From Lineus longissimus (taxonomy: Eukaryota; Nemertea; Pilidiophora; Heteronemertea; Lineidae), in contig NC_088324.1 of the NCBI RefSeq assembly GCF_910592395.1, positions 4,554,953 through 4,618,952 of the forward strand: a stretch of DNA of 64,000 nucleotides, in the 5' to 3' direction. The notes beneath the pieces are model-generated. The model searched no databases, was not told the origin of the DNA, and saw only the letters and a list, made by a program, of their open reading frames with translations. Position 1 is the first letter of the stretch. Every line of letters begins with the position of its first letter. The position numbers were made by a program, and so were the translations under genes. Positions 50,029 through 60,080 of this stretch are shown in pieces.

Positions 50029-51705
50029 CTAGGTATGTTACCATACCAAGGAAAGACTGTAGTTCCTTGATGCTGCTTGGGGCCGCTAGCTCGTTTATTG
50101 CTTGAACCTTTCCTGGGTCGGGGCATACACCGTCTCGATTGTGATTTCAGGTTGCTTGATGCTGCATTTTGCGTAATTGAAAATGAGTCCTTTTTCGCGC
50201 GCACTTAGCATCAGCTTGTGAAGATTCCTATCGTGTTTCTCCTCCGTTGCCCAATTATTATATGGTAAGATCATCCGCGATAGATATTACTCCTTCTAAT
50301 CCCTCCAGGATATCATCCATTGCATGCTCGAACAGGTCCTGCGAGATGCTTGGACTGAATGGTAGACGGCGGAAACAGTGGTGTCCAAAGGGGCTATTGA
50401 ACGTTGTTAATGCTTGACTTTCCCCATCTAGTTCAATTGACCAATATTCTGACTTTGCGTCGAGTTTGCTTAAGAATTTCGTGCCGGCAAAACAGTGTGT
50501 TAGTTCTTCGAGGGTCGGCGTATGGTGCACGCTTCGCTTCAGGTGTTTGTTTGGTTTATCGCCATTTCGCCTGCAATCATTTCGCCTACAGCCATTTCGC
50601 CTACCAGAAAATTCCGTTTCCCCTACAGCCATTCCACCTACAGTCATTTCGCCTACAGCCATTTTGCCTACCTGCCATTTCGCCTATTTCCCATTTTGCG
50701 TACTTGCCATCTCGCCTACCTGCCATTTCGCCTACTCGCCATTTCGCCTATATACAGAAAATGCCATTTCACATAATTCTGAATATATTTGTTTTTAATC
50801 CTCCATATTGATACCAGTATCAGTAAAGAATATAAGTTATCAGACCTACTGTTGCAGAGGATTTGCAAATCCACCACATTTATTTGGTATCTGTCAAAAA
50901 TATATGTTTGGCCCTATGTAGGCCTACTGTTGCAGAGGATTGTATCCTATTTCCCTTTTAGAGTCCCAATCATCATACACTAATTTGTTGTTGTTGAAGC
51001 TCAAATTTGGTTGCTGTATCAATTACTGGATTAATTGGATCACTATAAAGTGTGTCACACAACATAAGCAAACTAATTAAGCCTATAAAAGGATTCACAG
51101 ACAATAGGAAACTGAAGAAAATGGCTGCGTTGGTAGAAATACCTGTAATGGGGAGATTTAAAGAGAGCTTCATTGGTTATGGATTATCAAAAAATAGGTT
51201 GACATCAGGTGGCGCTATTGACTACAAACCTATGAATTATGGAAAACTATGCACTATTTGTGTAGTGACCGTACTCCTATCTGCCAGCTAAATATTTGCC
51301 TCAAACCACCTCTATACAAATATCCAGATAGTCCTACTTTCCTTCCAATTCATAAAAAAACAAAAATAGCAGTAAAAGCAGGCAAAATGGCTTATAGGCG
51401 AAAAGGCAAGTAGGCGGAATGGCTAGTAGGCAAATTAACAAGTAGGCAAAATGGCCAGTAGGTGAAATGGGTAATAGGCGAAATGGTTATAAGCGAAATG
51501 GCTGTAGGCGAAATGGTTATAGGCGAAATGATTTATAGGCAAAGTGGCTGTAGGCGAAATGGCGATACACCGTTTATTTAGATCGTTGGAATCGAGACAT
51601 ATCCTGAGCTATCCATCAGGCTTGTTTACGTAAGTGATACTGGGTACCCAATCTGTCGCTTCAGAGATGGACTTGACGACTTCCATCTCGATCATACACT
51701 TAACA
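50029..51705 (-). pseudogene. Gypsy C reverse transcriptase, split by a MITE
   Basis: Minus strand: KCMIEMEVVKSISEATDWVP and ITYVNKPDG, then a stop and LRICLDSNDLNK (51705-51580). After the inserted element, HLKRSVHHTPTLEELTHCF, KFLSKLDAKSEYWSIELD (catalytic Asp), PFGHHCFRRLPFS and EGVISIADDLTI (ADDL form of the YxDD box), then, shifted, PDPGKVQAINELAAPSSIKE and LQSFLGMVTY up to 50029. It is a Ty3/Gypsy RT of Mag-like type, cut at 50028 by the Gypsy A LTR. The upstream RT leader is in the inverted segment 51710-51884. Confidence 0.9.
50553..51571. mobile_element. 1019-bp element with GCCATTTCGCC array termini, 8-bp target duplication
   Basis: Left end GGTTTATCGCCATTTCGCC and right end (reverse strand) GGTGTATCGCCATTTCGCC are inverted repeats. 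Both continue as irregular tandem arrays of CATTTCGCCTACAGC-like units (50560-50755; 51380-51565). Flanking octamers GTTTGTTT (50545-50552) and GTTTATTT (51572-51579) are a near-exact 8-bp duplication, and removing one restores the RT codons NDLNK-HLKR in frame. Eight-bp duplications occur with hAT and P elements. The interior has only a small frame (MAALVEIPVMGRFKESFIGY at 51121) with no recognised domain. Confidence 0.85.
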
Positions 51706-51709
51706 TATC

Positions 51710-51884
51710 CGAAAATTAACTCTACAAAAGAGCTCCGTGAACTATACCCCGATCGCTTCGAGGGCCTGGGAAAATTTCCAGGTAAACACAAGATTATGTT
51801 AAGGTAAGACTCCCAGCCAGTCATTCACGTGCCACGCAAGGCTCTAATCCAGCTACGTCATAAAATTCTCGCCGAATAAGTGTC
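51710..51884 (+). pseudogene. Inverted piece of Gypsy C RT leader
   Basis: On the plus strand: KINSTKELRELYPDRFEGLG, KFPGKHKIMLR, a stop, and DSQPVIHVPRKALIQLRHKI. This is the Ty3/Gypsy segment that should lie just N-terminal to the RT start at 51705, but on the opposite strand. It runs directly into the Harbinger-4 left end at 51884. Confidence 0.85.
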
Positions 51885-52090
51885 CTGGGACCTTATTCAC
51901 AAAAGCTCCGTAGCAACATACGGTACCGTAAGGCCACTGTAAGGCCCCCGTAGCGACTTACGCCCATTTCACAAACCAACCGCAAAGTAACCGTCCCGTA
52001 AAAACCGACCGTAAATTTGCCAAATATTACGGGAACTTCAAAACTCCTGTAAATTGTTACGGAGCTTCCGTAGAGCAGACCGAGAGAGTC

Positions 52091-53460
52091 ATGGCGGTCG
52101 CGTTTCTTCTTGCTGATCAAGAAAATCGGCGGGTGAGACGCCGAGAACGCATTTTTCGGGATCGAATGCAACCACTGGATTACTATGACGATGTGGATTT
52201 GATGAAACGTTATCGGATGCCTAGACACGTGCTGACTGAAGTCATAGACTTGATTCGTGCTGACGTTGAACACCCTACTCAACTATCGCATGCCATCCCT
52301 GCTACCTTGCAGATTCTCACTGCTATACGGTTTTTTGCGACCGGTTTCTTTCAGTTAGCAACAGCTGACATGTGCGGTGGCATCAGCCAACCATCCACTT
52401 CCAGGATTGTGACAAGGGTAGCCACCGCACTTCAGAGGATTTCGCCAAATATCATTGCATTTCCACGGGAACGAGAATGAAGGAACCTTATTAAGGAGGG
52501 CTTTTATAATGAGCGCCGTGGAATACCCAGCGTTCTGGGATGTCTAGATGGATCCCTTGTTCAGATCAAACGGCCGTCCCAAGATGAAGCTGCATACGTA
52601 TGTCGACACAATTACCATGCAATTAACGTTCAGGGAGTCTGCTCACATGACAAAAAGTTCACGAATATTATGGCGCAGTGGCCAGGCTCCACACATGATT
52701 CATTCATGTGGACACATTCGCACCTTAACAGGGAGCTGGCAAATGACCCTCATCGTGACGGACATCTTCTGGGCGACTCTGCATACCCTTTGCGCCCATG
52801 GGTACTCACGCCTATACAGAATCCCGCGGATGATGCAGAAAGACAGTACAATATCCACCATAGAAGGATTAGACAGGCAATCGAAGGTACTTTCGGCCGA
52901 TGGAAGGTCAGATGGCAGTGTTTGCACGCAGAAGGTGAGTTTCAGTCTATTGGACAGAATTTCCTTTCAGCACAGCTTTGAAGAGGGAAAATGGGCAATA
53001 GTCCCTTTCCGGCTTTGGATTTGTTCAGGCCCAATCCATTTTCTAAGAAAAAGTAATCGGGTCCGACTGAGTGAAATACTCCTGTACTGGGAGTTTCCAG
53101 CAACACCTTTTGCAAGGACACTTCCCAAAATACCATCGAAGTCAACCTATTCAACATGAAGAAAATGCCGAGATTGGAAATGTGTCTGCAACATCCCCCT
53201 GTTACAGTTTGTTCCCAACGTTTTTCAATTTATTTTCAGGAGGAATCCTCAAACTCCGCCCTGAGCGGTGCTGCAGGGTAATCATCGCAACTGCAGTGCT
53301 TCACAACATCTGCGAGGAGCATGGTATACCACTTCCACCTGGTGTACAGCCCATGATTGGAGACATTCCAGACCTAGACGATAATCGTCCTGTCATGGCT
53401 GATGATGCCGATGGGACCGTTGCTCGAGCAAGGATAATAAGAGAGCATTTCTGGAACTAA
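52091..53460 (+). pseudogene. Harbinger-4 transposase, two exons, one in-frame stop
   Basis: ATG at 52091 opens MAVAFLLADQENRRVRRRER. The N-terminal helical domain (VLTEVIDLIRADVEH, QILTAIRFFATGFFQLATAD) precedes GIPSVLGCLDGSLVQIKRPS (first Asp), IMAQWPGSTHDSFMWTHS, GHLLGDSAYPLRPWVLTP (second Asp) and RQAIEGTFGRWKVRWQCL (Glu). The donor is GAAG|GTGAGT at 52934 and the acceptor TTTTCAG at 53239. Exon 2 (53240-53460) gives LKLRPERCCRVIIATAVLHN, ICEEHG and an acidic tail. The only visible lesion is a TGA at 52478 in an Arg/Glu stretch, so the copy is young. Confidence 0.92.
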
Positions 53461-53879
53461 ACACTTTATTAACGGATCAGTGACTGATTTTCAAATCAAG
53501 GACACATAAGAGCAGTGAAAGGGGACTACCTGTCCCACGCTAATCTGCCAGTCAACTAGTTTTTGTCCTTTGTCCTCACTAAAATTGATTAGTTTTTAAA
53601 ATAGTTAAGAAACCTCACCTTAACGAAAACGTTGACGTTAATTACGCATTCTGATGGCTGAACAAAGCAACCCCTTGAATTTCAGTTCAATCAATAAAAT
53701 CTATGCTATTAAAAGAATGGACTTCCGTTTGAATGTCTGCACCTGTGCTCATCAAACTCTATACCAAAATGTCAACCATGTACCCACAGCTGAAACCTCC
53801 CTATACGAACTGAAACAAATGCAATTCAGTATGATTTTGAGGTGGAATTCTTTCGATATGAACATGTGTCCATAAATGG
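53461..53879. other. Spacer between convergent Harbinger-4 genes
   Basis: No supportable gene. Short chance frame only at 53654-53875. Confidence 0.5.
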
Positions 53880-55276
53880 TCACATCTGCATGGATTCAAA
53901 AATATTTTTAGCAGTAAGACGCATCGCGGGTTGCGTAGGGTTCTCTTCTGCCGCAAACGTTAAAACTGTACTGCTGCTGGACCGCTGGAGATCCAACTTT
54001 TCGCGTTCAATTTGAACGAGCTCTTTGAGAAGGGATGCAGTTTTCACTTCAATTTGAAGTCGCTTTTTATCGACCTCCAACCTCTCCTTCTCAATTGACA
54101 ACAGGTCACAGGTCACATTGGTCGCAGTGGGAGCAGGGCTTCGCGTCCTTGAGGTAGGCTGAGACGAAGGTGAAGAAGTACCTGGAACACTTTTATCTTC
54201 CACGTGTTCCGAGAACAACGAATTCTGCCCACGTTTTCGAGATTGGGCAACTGCTGCTGAAGTTTTTGGAACACTTGCATCTTCGACATGTTCCGAGAAA
54301 GGAGAATTCGAACGTCGTCGAAATGCGCCAAAACTGAAGGGAATTTCTTTCTCTGGGCCTAGGTCATCAAGCTCTTCCACATCAGACTGCTCTTGGTCAC
54401 TCAATGGAGTTGAGATAGTGGCCGGCGCTGAAACTCTCTGAAACGAAAATGGCAGGCCCTTTCTAAAGGAATTGGCAAACAAACACATTTATTTCCATCT
54501 AAAGAAAACTTATACAATATGCATCCGTTGATACTGCACTCTAAATATTACTTCAATATCTCACTCTAACATCCTCCATTTGACTGGAAAGAAAGATGTT
54601 TGATTGATTTCTCCTTTGTAGATATATCTGAAAAATATTTTAGAAATTCATCTTGAACCTACCATGTTCGTTGGGTGAACATTGGTTAGTGCCAATTTTA
54701 ATTGAATGGCTCATAACAGTAATTAATTTTAATCATTAGATTGAATTTTAAATTGTTTTCTCTGTTCGTGTTGCTCAAAATTTATTGAAATTATACGACA
54801 GTTGAGTTCCTTTGAGGAAATAATGCCTTTAGTAGACTAACCTTGGATTGTTTTGGTGTGGGTTCTACATGTACTTGAGAGTGAGTGGGGTTAGCCGTAT
54901 CATAGCCTCCTTTAATCCCAAAAACTTTAGTCGTTCCCAAGAGACCAATAACTCTCCGGTCAATATCTGACAAATCTTCAGTTCTACGAGGCTCATTCCC
55001 TGTCTTAGCGTCCTCTGCCCTATCTTTGTTCGCCTGTTTCTTGGCCCGAGTCTTCAAATCATCCCACCTTTTTTTCATGTCATCGATATCTCTGTGGCAT
55101 GGTGAAATTGCATTCACTCTCTGACAAATATCCTTCCAACACTTTTTTTTGCGCTCGTTTGTGACACTGTCAGAAAATTTCGAAGAGATTACTTCATAAT
55201 GTTCTTCAATTAGCTCCAAAAGCCGGCGAGTTTCGTTTTCTGTAAAGTTCGGTTTTCTCTTTCTTTTCTCAGACAT
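53880..55276 (-). CDS. Harbinger-4 Myb/SANT-like companion protein
   Basis: Exon 1 (55276-54842) opens MSEKRKRKPNFTENETRRLL. It has the three-helix Myb/SANT-like domain: LLELIEEHYEVISSKFSD, KCWKDICQRVNAISP, DIDDMKKRWDDLKTRAKKQA (Trp-containing helices 2 and 3). A linker follows, with donor CCAAG|GTTAGT. Exon 2 (54437-53880, acceptor TTTCGTTTCAG, phase 0) has an internal repeat (SPFSEHVEDASVP / SLFSEHVEDKSVP), a Ser/Pro region and a coiled coil (IEKERLEVDKKRLQIEVKTA, ELVQIEREKLDLQR). Both exons are open with no lesion. Intron 54438-54841 shows nothing. It is likely the accessory DNA-binding partner of the transposase at 52.1 kb. Confidence 0.85.
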
Positions 55277-55300
55277 TACGGCTGTTGTATCCCTGCCAGG

Positions 55301-57793
55301 AGTGTTAGTGAATACGCATTAGACCAAGAGGTAGCACAAGTAGATTATACTTACGAGAGTAAGGCGAATGGTGGTAGATCCTTAATTGACCAATTTATAG
55401 TATCTGAAAGCGTGTGTGAACGCATCAACCTGTATAAGGTTTGTCATATGGGTCATAATCTATCTGATCATTCCAGTTTGCATCTTGGTATGGATGTCCC
55501 TCAAATGGTACGCGGCAACCCCAAGGCAAATGCGCCTAGGTTGGAGGCGGTGTGGGAAAAGGCTAAACCGGGAGACATAGTAAATTACGGTGTCTTGCTC
55601 GATGGGTACTTGGGTGATATACATATCCCATTTGAGGCTATCAACTGTAGGAATCCTTTTTGCGATATACATCATGAGGAAATTGAGTTGTTCCACAATG
55701 CAATTACTGAGGCATGCTTAAATGCCAGTAAGGCCACAATTCCAAGTTCAAAAATTAAACAAGCTCCGGGTACTGCAGACTGGAATGATAAGGTGAAAGA
55801 ATACAGAGAAAAGGCCATTTTATGGCATTCTATTTGGATAGATAACGGTCGACCACATAATGGTATAGTTGCCGACATACGTCGACGGACTAGGGCGGTT
55901 TATCATTATGCGGTTAGGAGGATTAAAAAGGATAAGGAAAGGTCAGCGGCCAACAAATTAGCAAACAAAATGGAAAACAAGAATAGCAGGGATTTCTGGA
56001 AAGAGGTCAAAACAATCAATAAGGGTAAAAACGTCCTTCCTAATACGATGGATAAGGTTGAAGGGGACGAGGCAATTTGCAAAGTTTTTGCAGATAAGTT
56101 TAAACGTGTATATAATTCAGTGTCCTACAACGATGGTGATATGGAAGTGCTTTTAAGGGACATAGACGTTGGGGTTAGAGAAAAGTGCTGTATGGGTCGT
56201 TGTAAGGAACGTCATGCAATTTCGCTTGAAGAAGTAGAGATGGGTATAAAAAAACTGAAGAAAGGGAAGAGTGATAGTATACAGGGCCTGAAAACAGATA
56301 ACTTTATACAGGGGAGTCCAAGGTTGAGAGTCATGATTTCATTGTTATTATCATCAATGGTCAGTCATGGTTGTTGTGTAGGAGACTTTGTAAAAACTAC
56401 GGTGATACCAATTCCGAAAAATAGTAGGAAGTCGATTAATTCCTCAGATAATTACAGGGGGATCTCGATTAGTAGTACATTAGGCAAGATTCTGGACTAT
56501 ATTTTTCTTCATAAATACAATGGGGTTCTGTCATCTTCCGATGGTCAGTTTGGCTTTAAAACTGGTTTATCAACTGCAACCTGTGGTACCGTTGTGAACG
56601 AAGTTATAGAGTATTATAATAAACAGGCTACAAATGTCTACTGTATAATGCTTGACGCTTCTAAGGCGTTCGATAGGGTACAGTTCATTAAGTTATTTCG
56701 TCTTCTATTAAAAAAGGGGTTATGTCCTCTTATCGCTCGTTTTCTAGCTGTGTTATACACCAATCAGAGAATAAGTGTGAGGTGGGGTGACCAGAGTTCA
56801 AATGTATTTACAGCCAGAAATGGGGTGAAGCAAGGTGGTGTTTTGTCCCCAATCTTGTTTAGTATCTATCTTGATGAGCTGTTATTTTCATTAGAAAAGT
56901 CGGGGGTTGGATGTTATATTGGCATGTTGTTTGCTGGTGCATTTGCCTATGCTGATGATGTGATTATTTTAGCTCCAACGTTAGCAGCACTAAGAAAGAT
57001 GCTCAAAGTTGCGTCCAGTTACTCGGTCGAGTTTATGATAACATTCAATGCTGCAAAGAGCAAGTTTCTTGTATTTGGGAAAAATGGCGGTATAGATATA
57101 GTGATCGAGTTTGAAGGGGTGGTACTTCGTCCTTCTATTTCAGAAATTCATCTGGGTGTGATTTTTGGAGAGTCTTCAATGAATAAAAAACTTCAGAGTG
57201 GTGTAAATGATCTGTACAAAAGGACAAATTTATTGGTATCACAATTTCGGTTTGCAAGTATTGATGTTAAGTATCGGTTATTTAAATCGCACTGTATGTC
57301 TTTATATGGTTATCAGGGATGGGATCTGTCAACGCAAGGCATGGAGAATATATTTGTTGCATGGAGGAAGTGCATTAGAAACCTCCTTAACCTGCCGTAT
57401 CGCACTCATTGTGCCCTTCTTCCACTAATATTAGACGATTTGTCTATAGAATTTCAAGTAGAAAAACGATTTGTGAAATATTTTGTTAGCATCTTTAAAT
57501 CTAAGAACATTTATGTTAAGTTGTGCAAAGACATTATTATAAACGGTAGTCGTTCAGCAATTGGGAAAAGCTTCAATTTTACTGTGAACAAGTATAGGTG
57601 GGACCGATTTGAGCTCCCAAGTTTACCCCAAATGACTAAGGATATTGTACAAAGAAGTACTCAGAATTGTAGTATAGACTTGAGACTGGTGGCAGCCCAA
57701 ATTAAGGAGTTGCTAGGTATTAGAGAGAATGGGTTAGGTATCTTGACGATGAATGAGATTGGCGACATCATTTTTCATCTGTGTGTTAATTAA
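55301..57793 (+). CDS. LINE endonuclease end and reverse transcriptase ORF
   Basis: Open from 55301 to a TAA at 57793. It begins at the endonuclease C-terminus (GGRSLIDQFIVSES, GHNLSDHSSLHL). RT: KTTVIPIPKNSRKSINSSDN, YRGISISSTLGKILDYIFLH, DGQFGFKTGLSTATC, MLDASKAFDRVQFIKLFRLL (Asp), RNGVKQGGVLSPILFSIYLD, GAFAYADDVIILAPTLAALR (YADD box), then thumb and C-terminal helices (MSLYGYQGWDLSTQGMENIF). No stop or shift in about 830 codons, so this is a recent insertion that lost only its 5' end. The RT style fits CR1/L2-type clades, but I cannot fix the clade. No RNase H domain. Confidence 0.88.
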   Translation, partial: SVSEYALDQEVAQVDYTYESKANGGRSLIDQFIVSESVCERINLYKVCHMGHNLSDHSSLHLGMDVPQMVRGNPKANAPRLEAVWEKAKPGDIVNYGVLLDGYLGDIHIPFEAINCRNPFCDIHHEEIELFHNAITEACLNASKATIPSSKIKQAPGTADWNDKVKEYREKAILWHSIWIDNGRPHNGIVADIRRRTRAVYHYAVRRIKKDKERSAANKLANKMENKNSRDFWKEVKTINKGKNVLPNTMDKVEGDEAICKVFADKFKRVYNSVSYNDGDMEVLLRDIDVGVREKCCMGRCKERHAISLEEVEMGIKKLKKGKSDSIQGLKTDNFIQGSPRLRVMISLLLSSMVSHGCCVGDFVKTTVIPIPKNSRKSINSSDNYRGISISSTLGKILDYIFLHKYNGVLSSSDGQFGFKTGLSTATCGTVVNEVIEYYNKQATNVYCIMLDASKAFDRVQFIKLFRLLLKKGLCPLIARFLAVLYTNQRISVRWGDQSSNVFTARNGVKQGGVLSPILFSIYLDELLFSLEKSGVGCYIGMLFAGAFAYADDVIILAPTLAALRKMLKVASSYSVEFMITFNAAKSKFLVFGKNGGIDIVIEFEGVVLRPSISEIHLGVIFGESSMNKKLQSGVNDLYKRTNLLVSQFRFASIDVKYRLFKSHCMSLYGYQGWDLSTQGMENIFVAWRKCIRNLLNLPYRTHCALLPLILDDLSIEFQVEKRFVKYFVSIFKSKNIYVKLCKDIIINGSRSAIGKSFNFTVNKYRWDRFELPSLPQMTKDIVQRSTQNCSIDLRLVAAQIKELLGIRENGLGILTMNEIGDIIFHLCVN

Positions 57794-57923
57794 TTTCCAC
57801 TTGTCATTATTGTAATACGTCTAATTAATGCACGCACTATACATGTAAATGCACTGCACCATTATGCACTAGGTTAAGAAGTGTACTCTTTTGATGTACG
57901 AATAAACATACATATATATATTA
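55301..57923 (+). mobile_element. 5'-truncated non-LTR retrotransposon (Jockey-group, clade uncertain)
   Basis: Starts inside the endonuclease at about 55301 and ends about 57923, after AATAAAC and an AT-rich TATATATA stretch. It is inserted in the 5' leader of the Harbinger-4 companion gene, in opposite orientation. Ends are approximate; no target duplication was identified. Confidence 0.75.
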
Positions 57924-58267
57924 AATGGAACGAAGTACATGTAGTAGAATGTTCACTGCAATCGCCTTGCGACTTTCCGAAAGAACGGTCATCTCTTTAC
58001 ATAACAATCGCTGCGCGTAATGTTGGTATCGGCATTGAAGAATGCATGCGGGCCTTTCCAGGAACGATGATTTCCCGGAATGTGTAACTTTGCGGAGATC
58101 CTTAGTAATAAGGATGGTCTACGGAACGTTTTGTGAATAAAGCGTAGCGTAAATCTTACGGTATCGCAGGAGGTCCGTAACTAAAGGTTACGGATGCGCA
58201 AGTTACGGATCTTTTGTGAATAAGGTCCCAGGGCACTATCTCACTTTATTTCACAGTTGAGTTGAAC

Positions 58268-59452
58268 CTATGCGTGTGAGACGCATGTTGGTAGACCAAA
58301 AATAACGGGACCACTGGTGTCCACTATGAAAAAGGTTGTGTCCTTCCATTCTATGCCTTGATATTGGCATGGTATGGTGATAGTGCCATACTGGGGGATG
58401 TTGGTACCATTGTATGCCGTTAGTTTGATTTCTGATGGCGTAGTGTTTATAGGTTCTCCCTCGTGATTGACTTTCTCTAGGTATTTATTCCTGTATGTCC
58501 TCAGCGGCATCACGTTTCCTTGAGTGCCGGTGTCGGCTTTTCCACAAAGTTTTGCACGTTTTACGGGACGTGGTTGAATGTCAATGCTGGCGTATGCCTC
58601 TGATTTCGAAAGATTATCATTTAGCGCAGTAGATCTAGATCTTCGAAACAAACACTCTCACGCAAATTGATCCACAAAAAAACGCTCAGAGGAGAAATCA
58701 TCGTGTTGATTTACGGTGTGCACTCCGCGTCCTTTGTTATGCTGTGGGGTTTGGCTCATACGACCGCGGCCTCTGCCTTTGCCTCTGCCTCGTCCTCTAG
58801 CAATACCAGTGGGCCTGTGTTTAGATGCGCTGCGTTCACGATCACGGTTGCTAAGGCAAACTTTGCCCCAGTGATCTAGCTTGCTGCATCTGTTGCACTC
58901 TTGATCCTTTGCGGGGCAACTTTCATGGTCGTGATGTGGTCCACCGCAAAATATGCAGGAGTTTCGACATGGCGGGAATTTTGAACGTGACCTGCCTCCA
59001 GTGTATTCTGTGTCATATTTCGCTAACTTTTGCTTTTGATTGAGTGAAACGTTGCATTTGCTCTTGTGTTACCTCGTATGTCCTCGCGGAATCTAGTACG
59101 GTATCTAATGTGAGTCTGTTTGGATCTTGGTTTAGCAGTTTCCTCCTTCCGGCTTGGTCTTGTTGGCTTTTTCTGCGAATGTCATGTTATATATTTCTGC
59201 GGCTTTCGGCCCCATCCACAGAAGAATAACATTTACGATTGCAGCAGGGGCTTTTGTCTTGTACGTTTGGGTGGACAAAATGAGTTGACAGTACCGTTTG
59301 AATGTCTTGTATTGCTGGATGTGGTCCGTAGCGTCCCAATCGAACGATGGCGGCTTAACACCATACAGGTTATTGCATAGATGATGGTAGGGGCTGCGGC
59401 AATATCTACTACTACAGGTGCATCGCCATCGGCCATGTTGGATGTTGGTCAC
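58268..59452 (-). pseudogene. Gypsy C Gag and protease
   Basis: The minus strand from 59452 gives a capsid-like region (PPSFDWDATDHIQQYKTFKR, MGPKAAEIYNMTFAEKANK). In a broken frame near 58990-58880 there are two CCHC knuckles (C-IF-C-GGPH-H-DHES-C and C-NR-C-SKLD-H-WGKV-C), then an Arg/Gly-rich run. From 58651 a retropepsin follows: KLCGKADTGTQGNVMPLRTY (ADTG), IKLTAYNGTNIPQYGTITIP and FIVDTSGPVIFGLPTC (flap and ILG-like motif). It ends at the Harbinger-4 right border. Several shifts and stops. RT continues, rearranged, at 51.9-50.0 kb. Confidence 0.85.
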
Positions 59453-59747
59453 TGCTCAGTTTCTGAGATTGATGCAAATTGTCTCTTCTGGGACACTGAT
59501 TAAAGCATTATACAGAGTATAACTGTGTCCGGAACATAGTGTTTAAAATTCTCGTTAACAGTGACTGTGCACGTTAGGGTAGCAAAACATTTATAGTTGG
59601 AAATTCGTTCTTGCTCCTTGGGGGCATATCTAGGTCACTGACCATTTCAATCGGCCATTGAAAAGTTCATTTGTCAGGATCCGATGGCTATTCCGTTCAA
59701 ATACGAAGTTAACTAACTGTTCATATTTCCTGACGTGAGTTTCTTTA

Positions 59748-59761
59748 GACTTCTGACACCA
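59748..59761 (-). other. Gypsy C primer binding site
   Basis: Minus strand TGGTGTCAGAAGTC directly follows the LTR end ACAACA at 59762, with no spacer, as usual for Ty3/Gypsy. Confidence 0.7.
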
Positions 59762-60006
59762 TGTTGTATTCTTTGGCCGAATTGTGGATGAACTTGAAAA
59801 GGCTGTTTGTAGTATAAACGATATTTGATAGCACACACACTATGACTTGACTACATAGTACATTGGCTAAATCTTTTAATCTCCATTGAGAAGTTAAAAC
59901 TCCTCAATGGAGAGCTAAACCTTATATGGCTAATTGATGCTAATTTGTGCTTTACAGTTCACAGTGCTTATTGCAGATGGCACTGCGTGTGCTTAATATT
60001 ACAACA
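59762..60006 (-). other. Gypsy C 5' LTR
   Basis: The minus strand begins TGTTGTAATATTAAGC (60006) and ends GAATACAACA (59762), so the ends TGTTGT/ACAACA are inverted. Length is 245 bp. An inner palindrome (CTCCATTGAGGAG / CTCAATGGAG) is at about 59880-59915. The 3' LTR was not found in the window. Confidence 0.65.
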
Positions 60007-60080
60007 GTACCCCTTTGATGGTTCCCTAACCCCAACCCTCAACCATCATTTAACCCCTTCCTTTTCTGTTTCTGTTTCCT

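Larger units (their letters stand above)
51884..58232. mobile_element. Harbinger-4 element, 6.3 kb, carrying a LINE
   Basis: Left end CCTGGGACCTTATTCACAAA (51884) is the reverse complement of the sequence ending at 58232, with similarity continuing to TCCGTA. CCGTAA/TTACGG words recur in both subterminal regions (51905-52080; 58110-58205). Inside are a plus-strand transposase (52091-53460) and a convergent minus-strand Myb-like gene (55276-53880). A LINE lies between that gene's start codon and the right end. No clean 3-bp duplication is visible, perhaps because the left flank has been inverted. Confidence 0.88.

Noticed and set aside
45120-50662. A single uninterrupted Gypsy element
   Set aside because: Two different sets of Gag, protease, primer site and LTR are present, and the RT at 50.0-51.7 kb is cut by an LTR start at 50028.
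50560-51565. CRISPR-like arrays of GCCATTTCGCCTACA units
   Set aside because: Units are adjacent without unique spacers, vary in sequence, occur in inverted orientation at both ends of an element with an 8-bp target duplication, and lie in animal DNA.
53071-53239. Coding start at 53071 for the Harbinger-4 transposase end
   Set aside because: The protein similarity begins at 53240, right after a TTTTCAG acceptor, and its phase matches the donor at 52934. The upstream part is intron.
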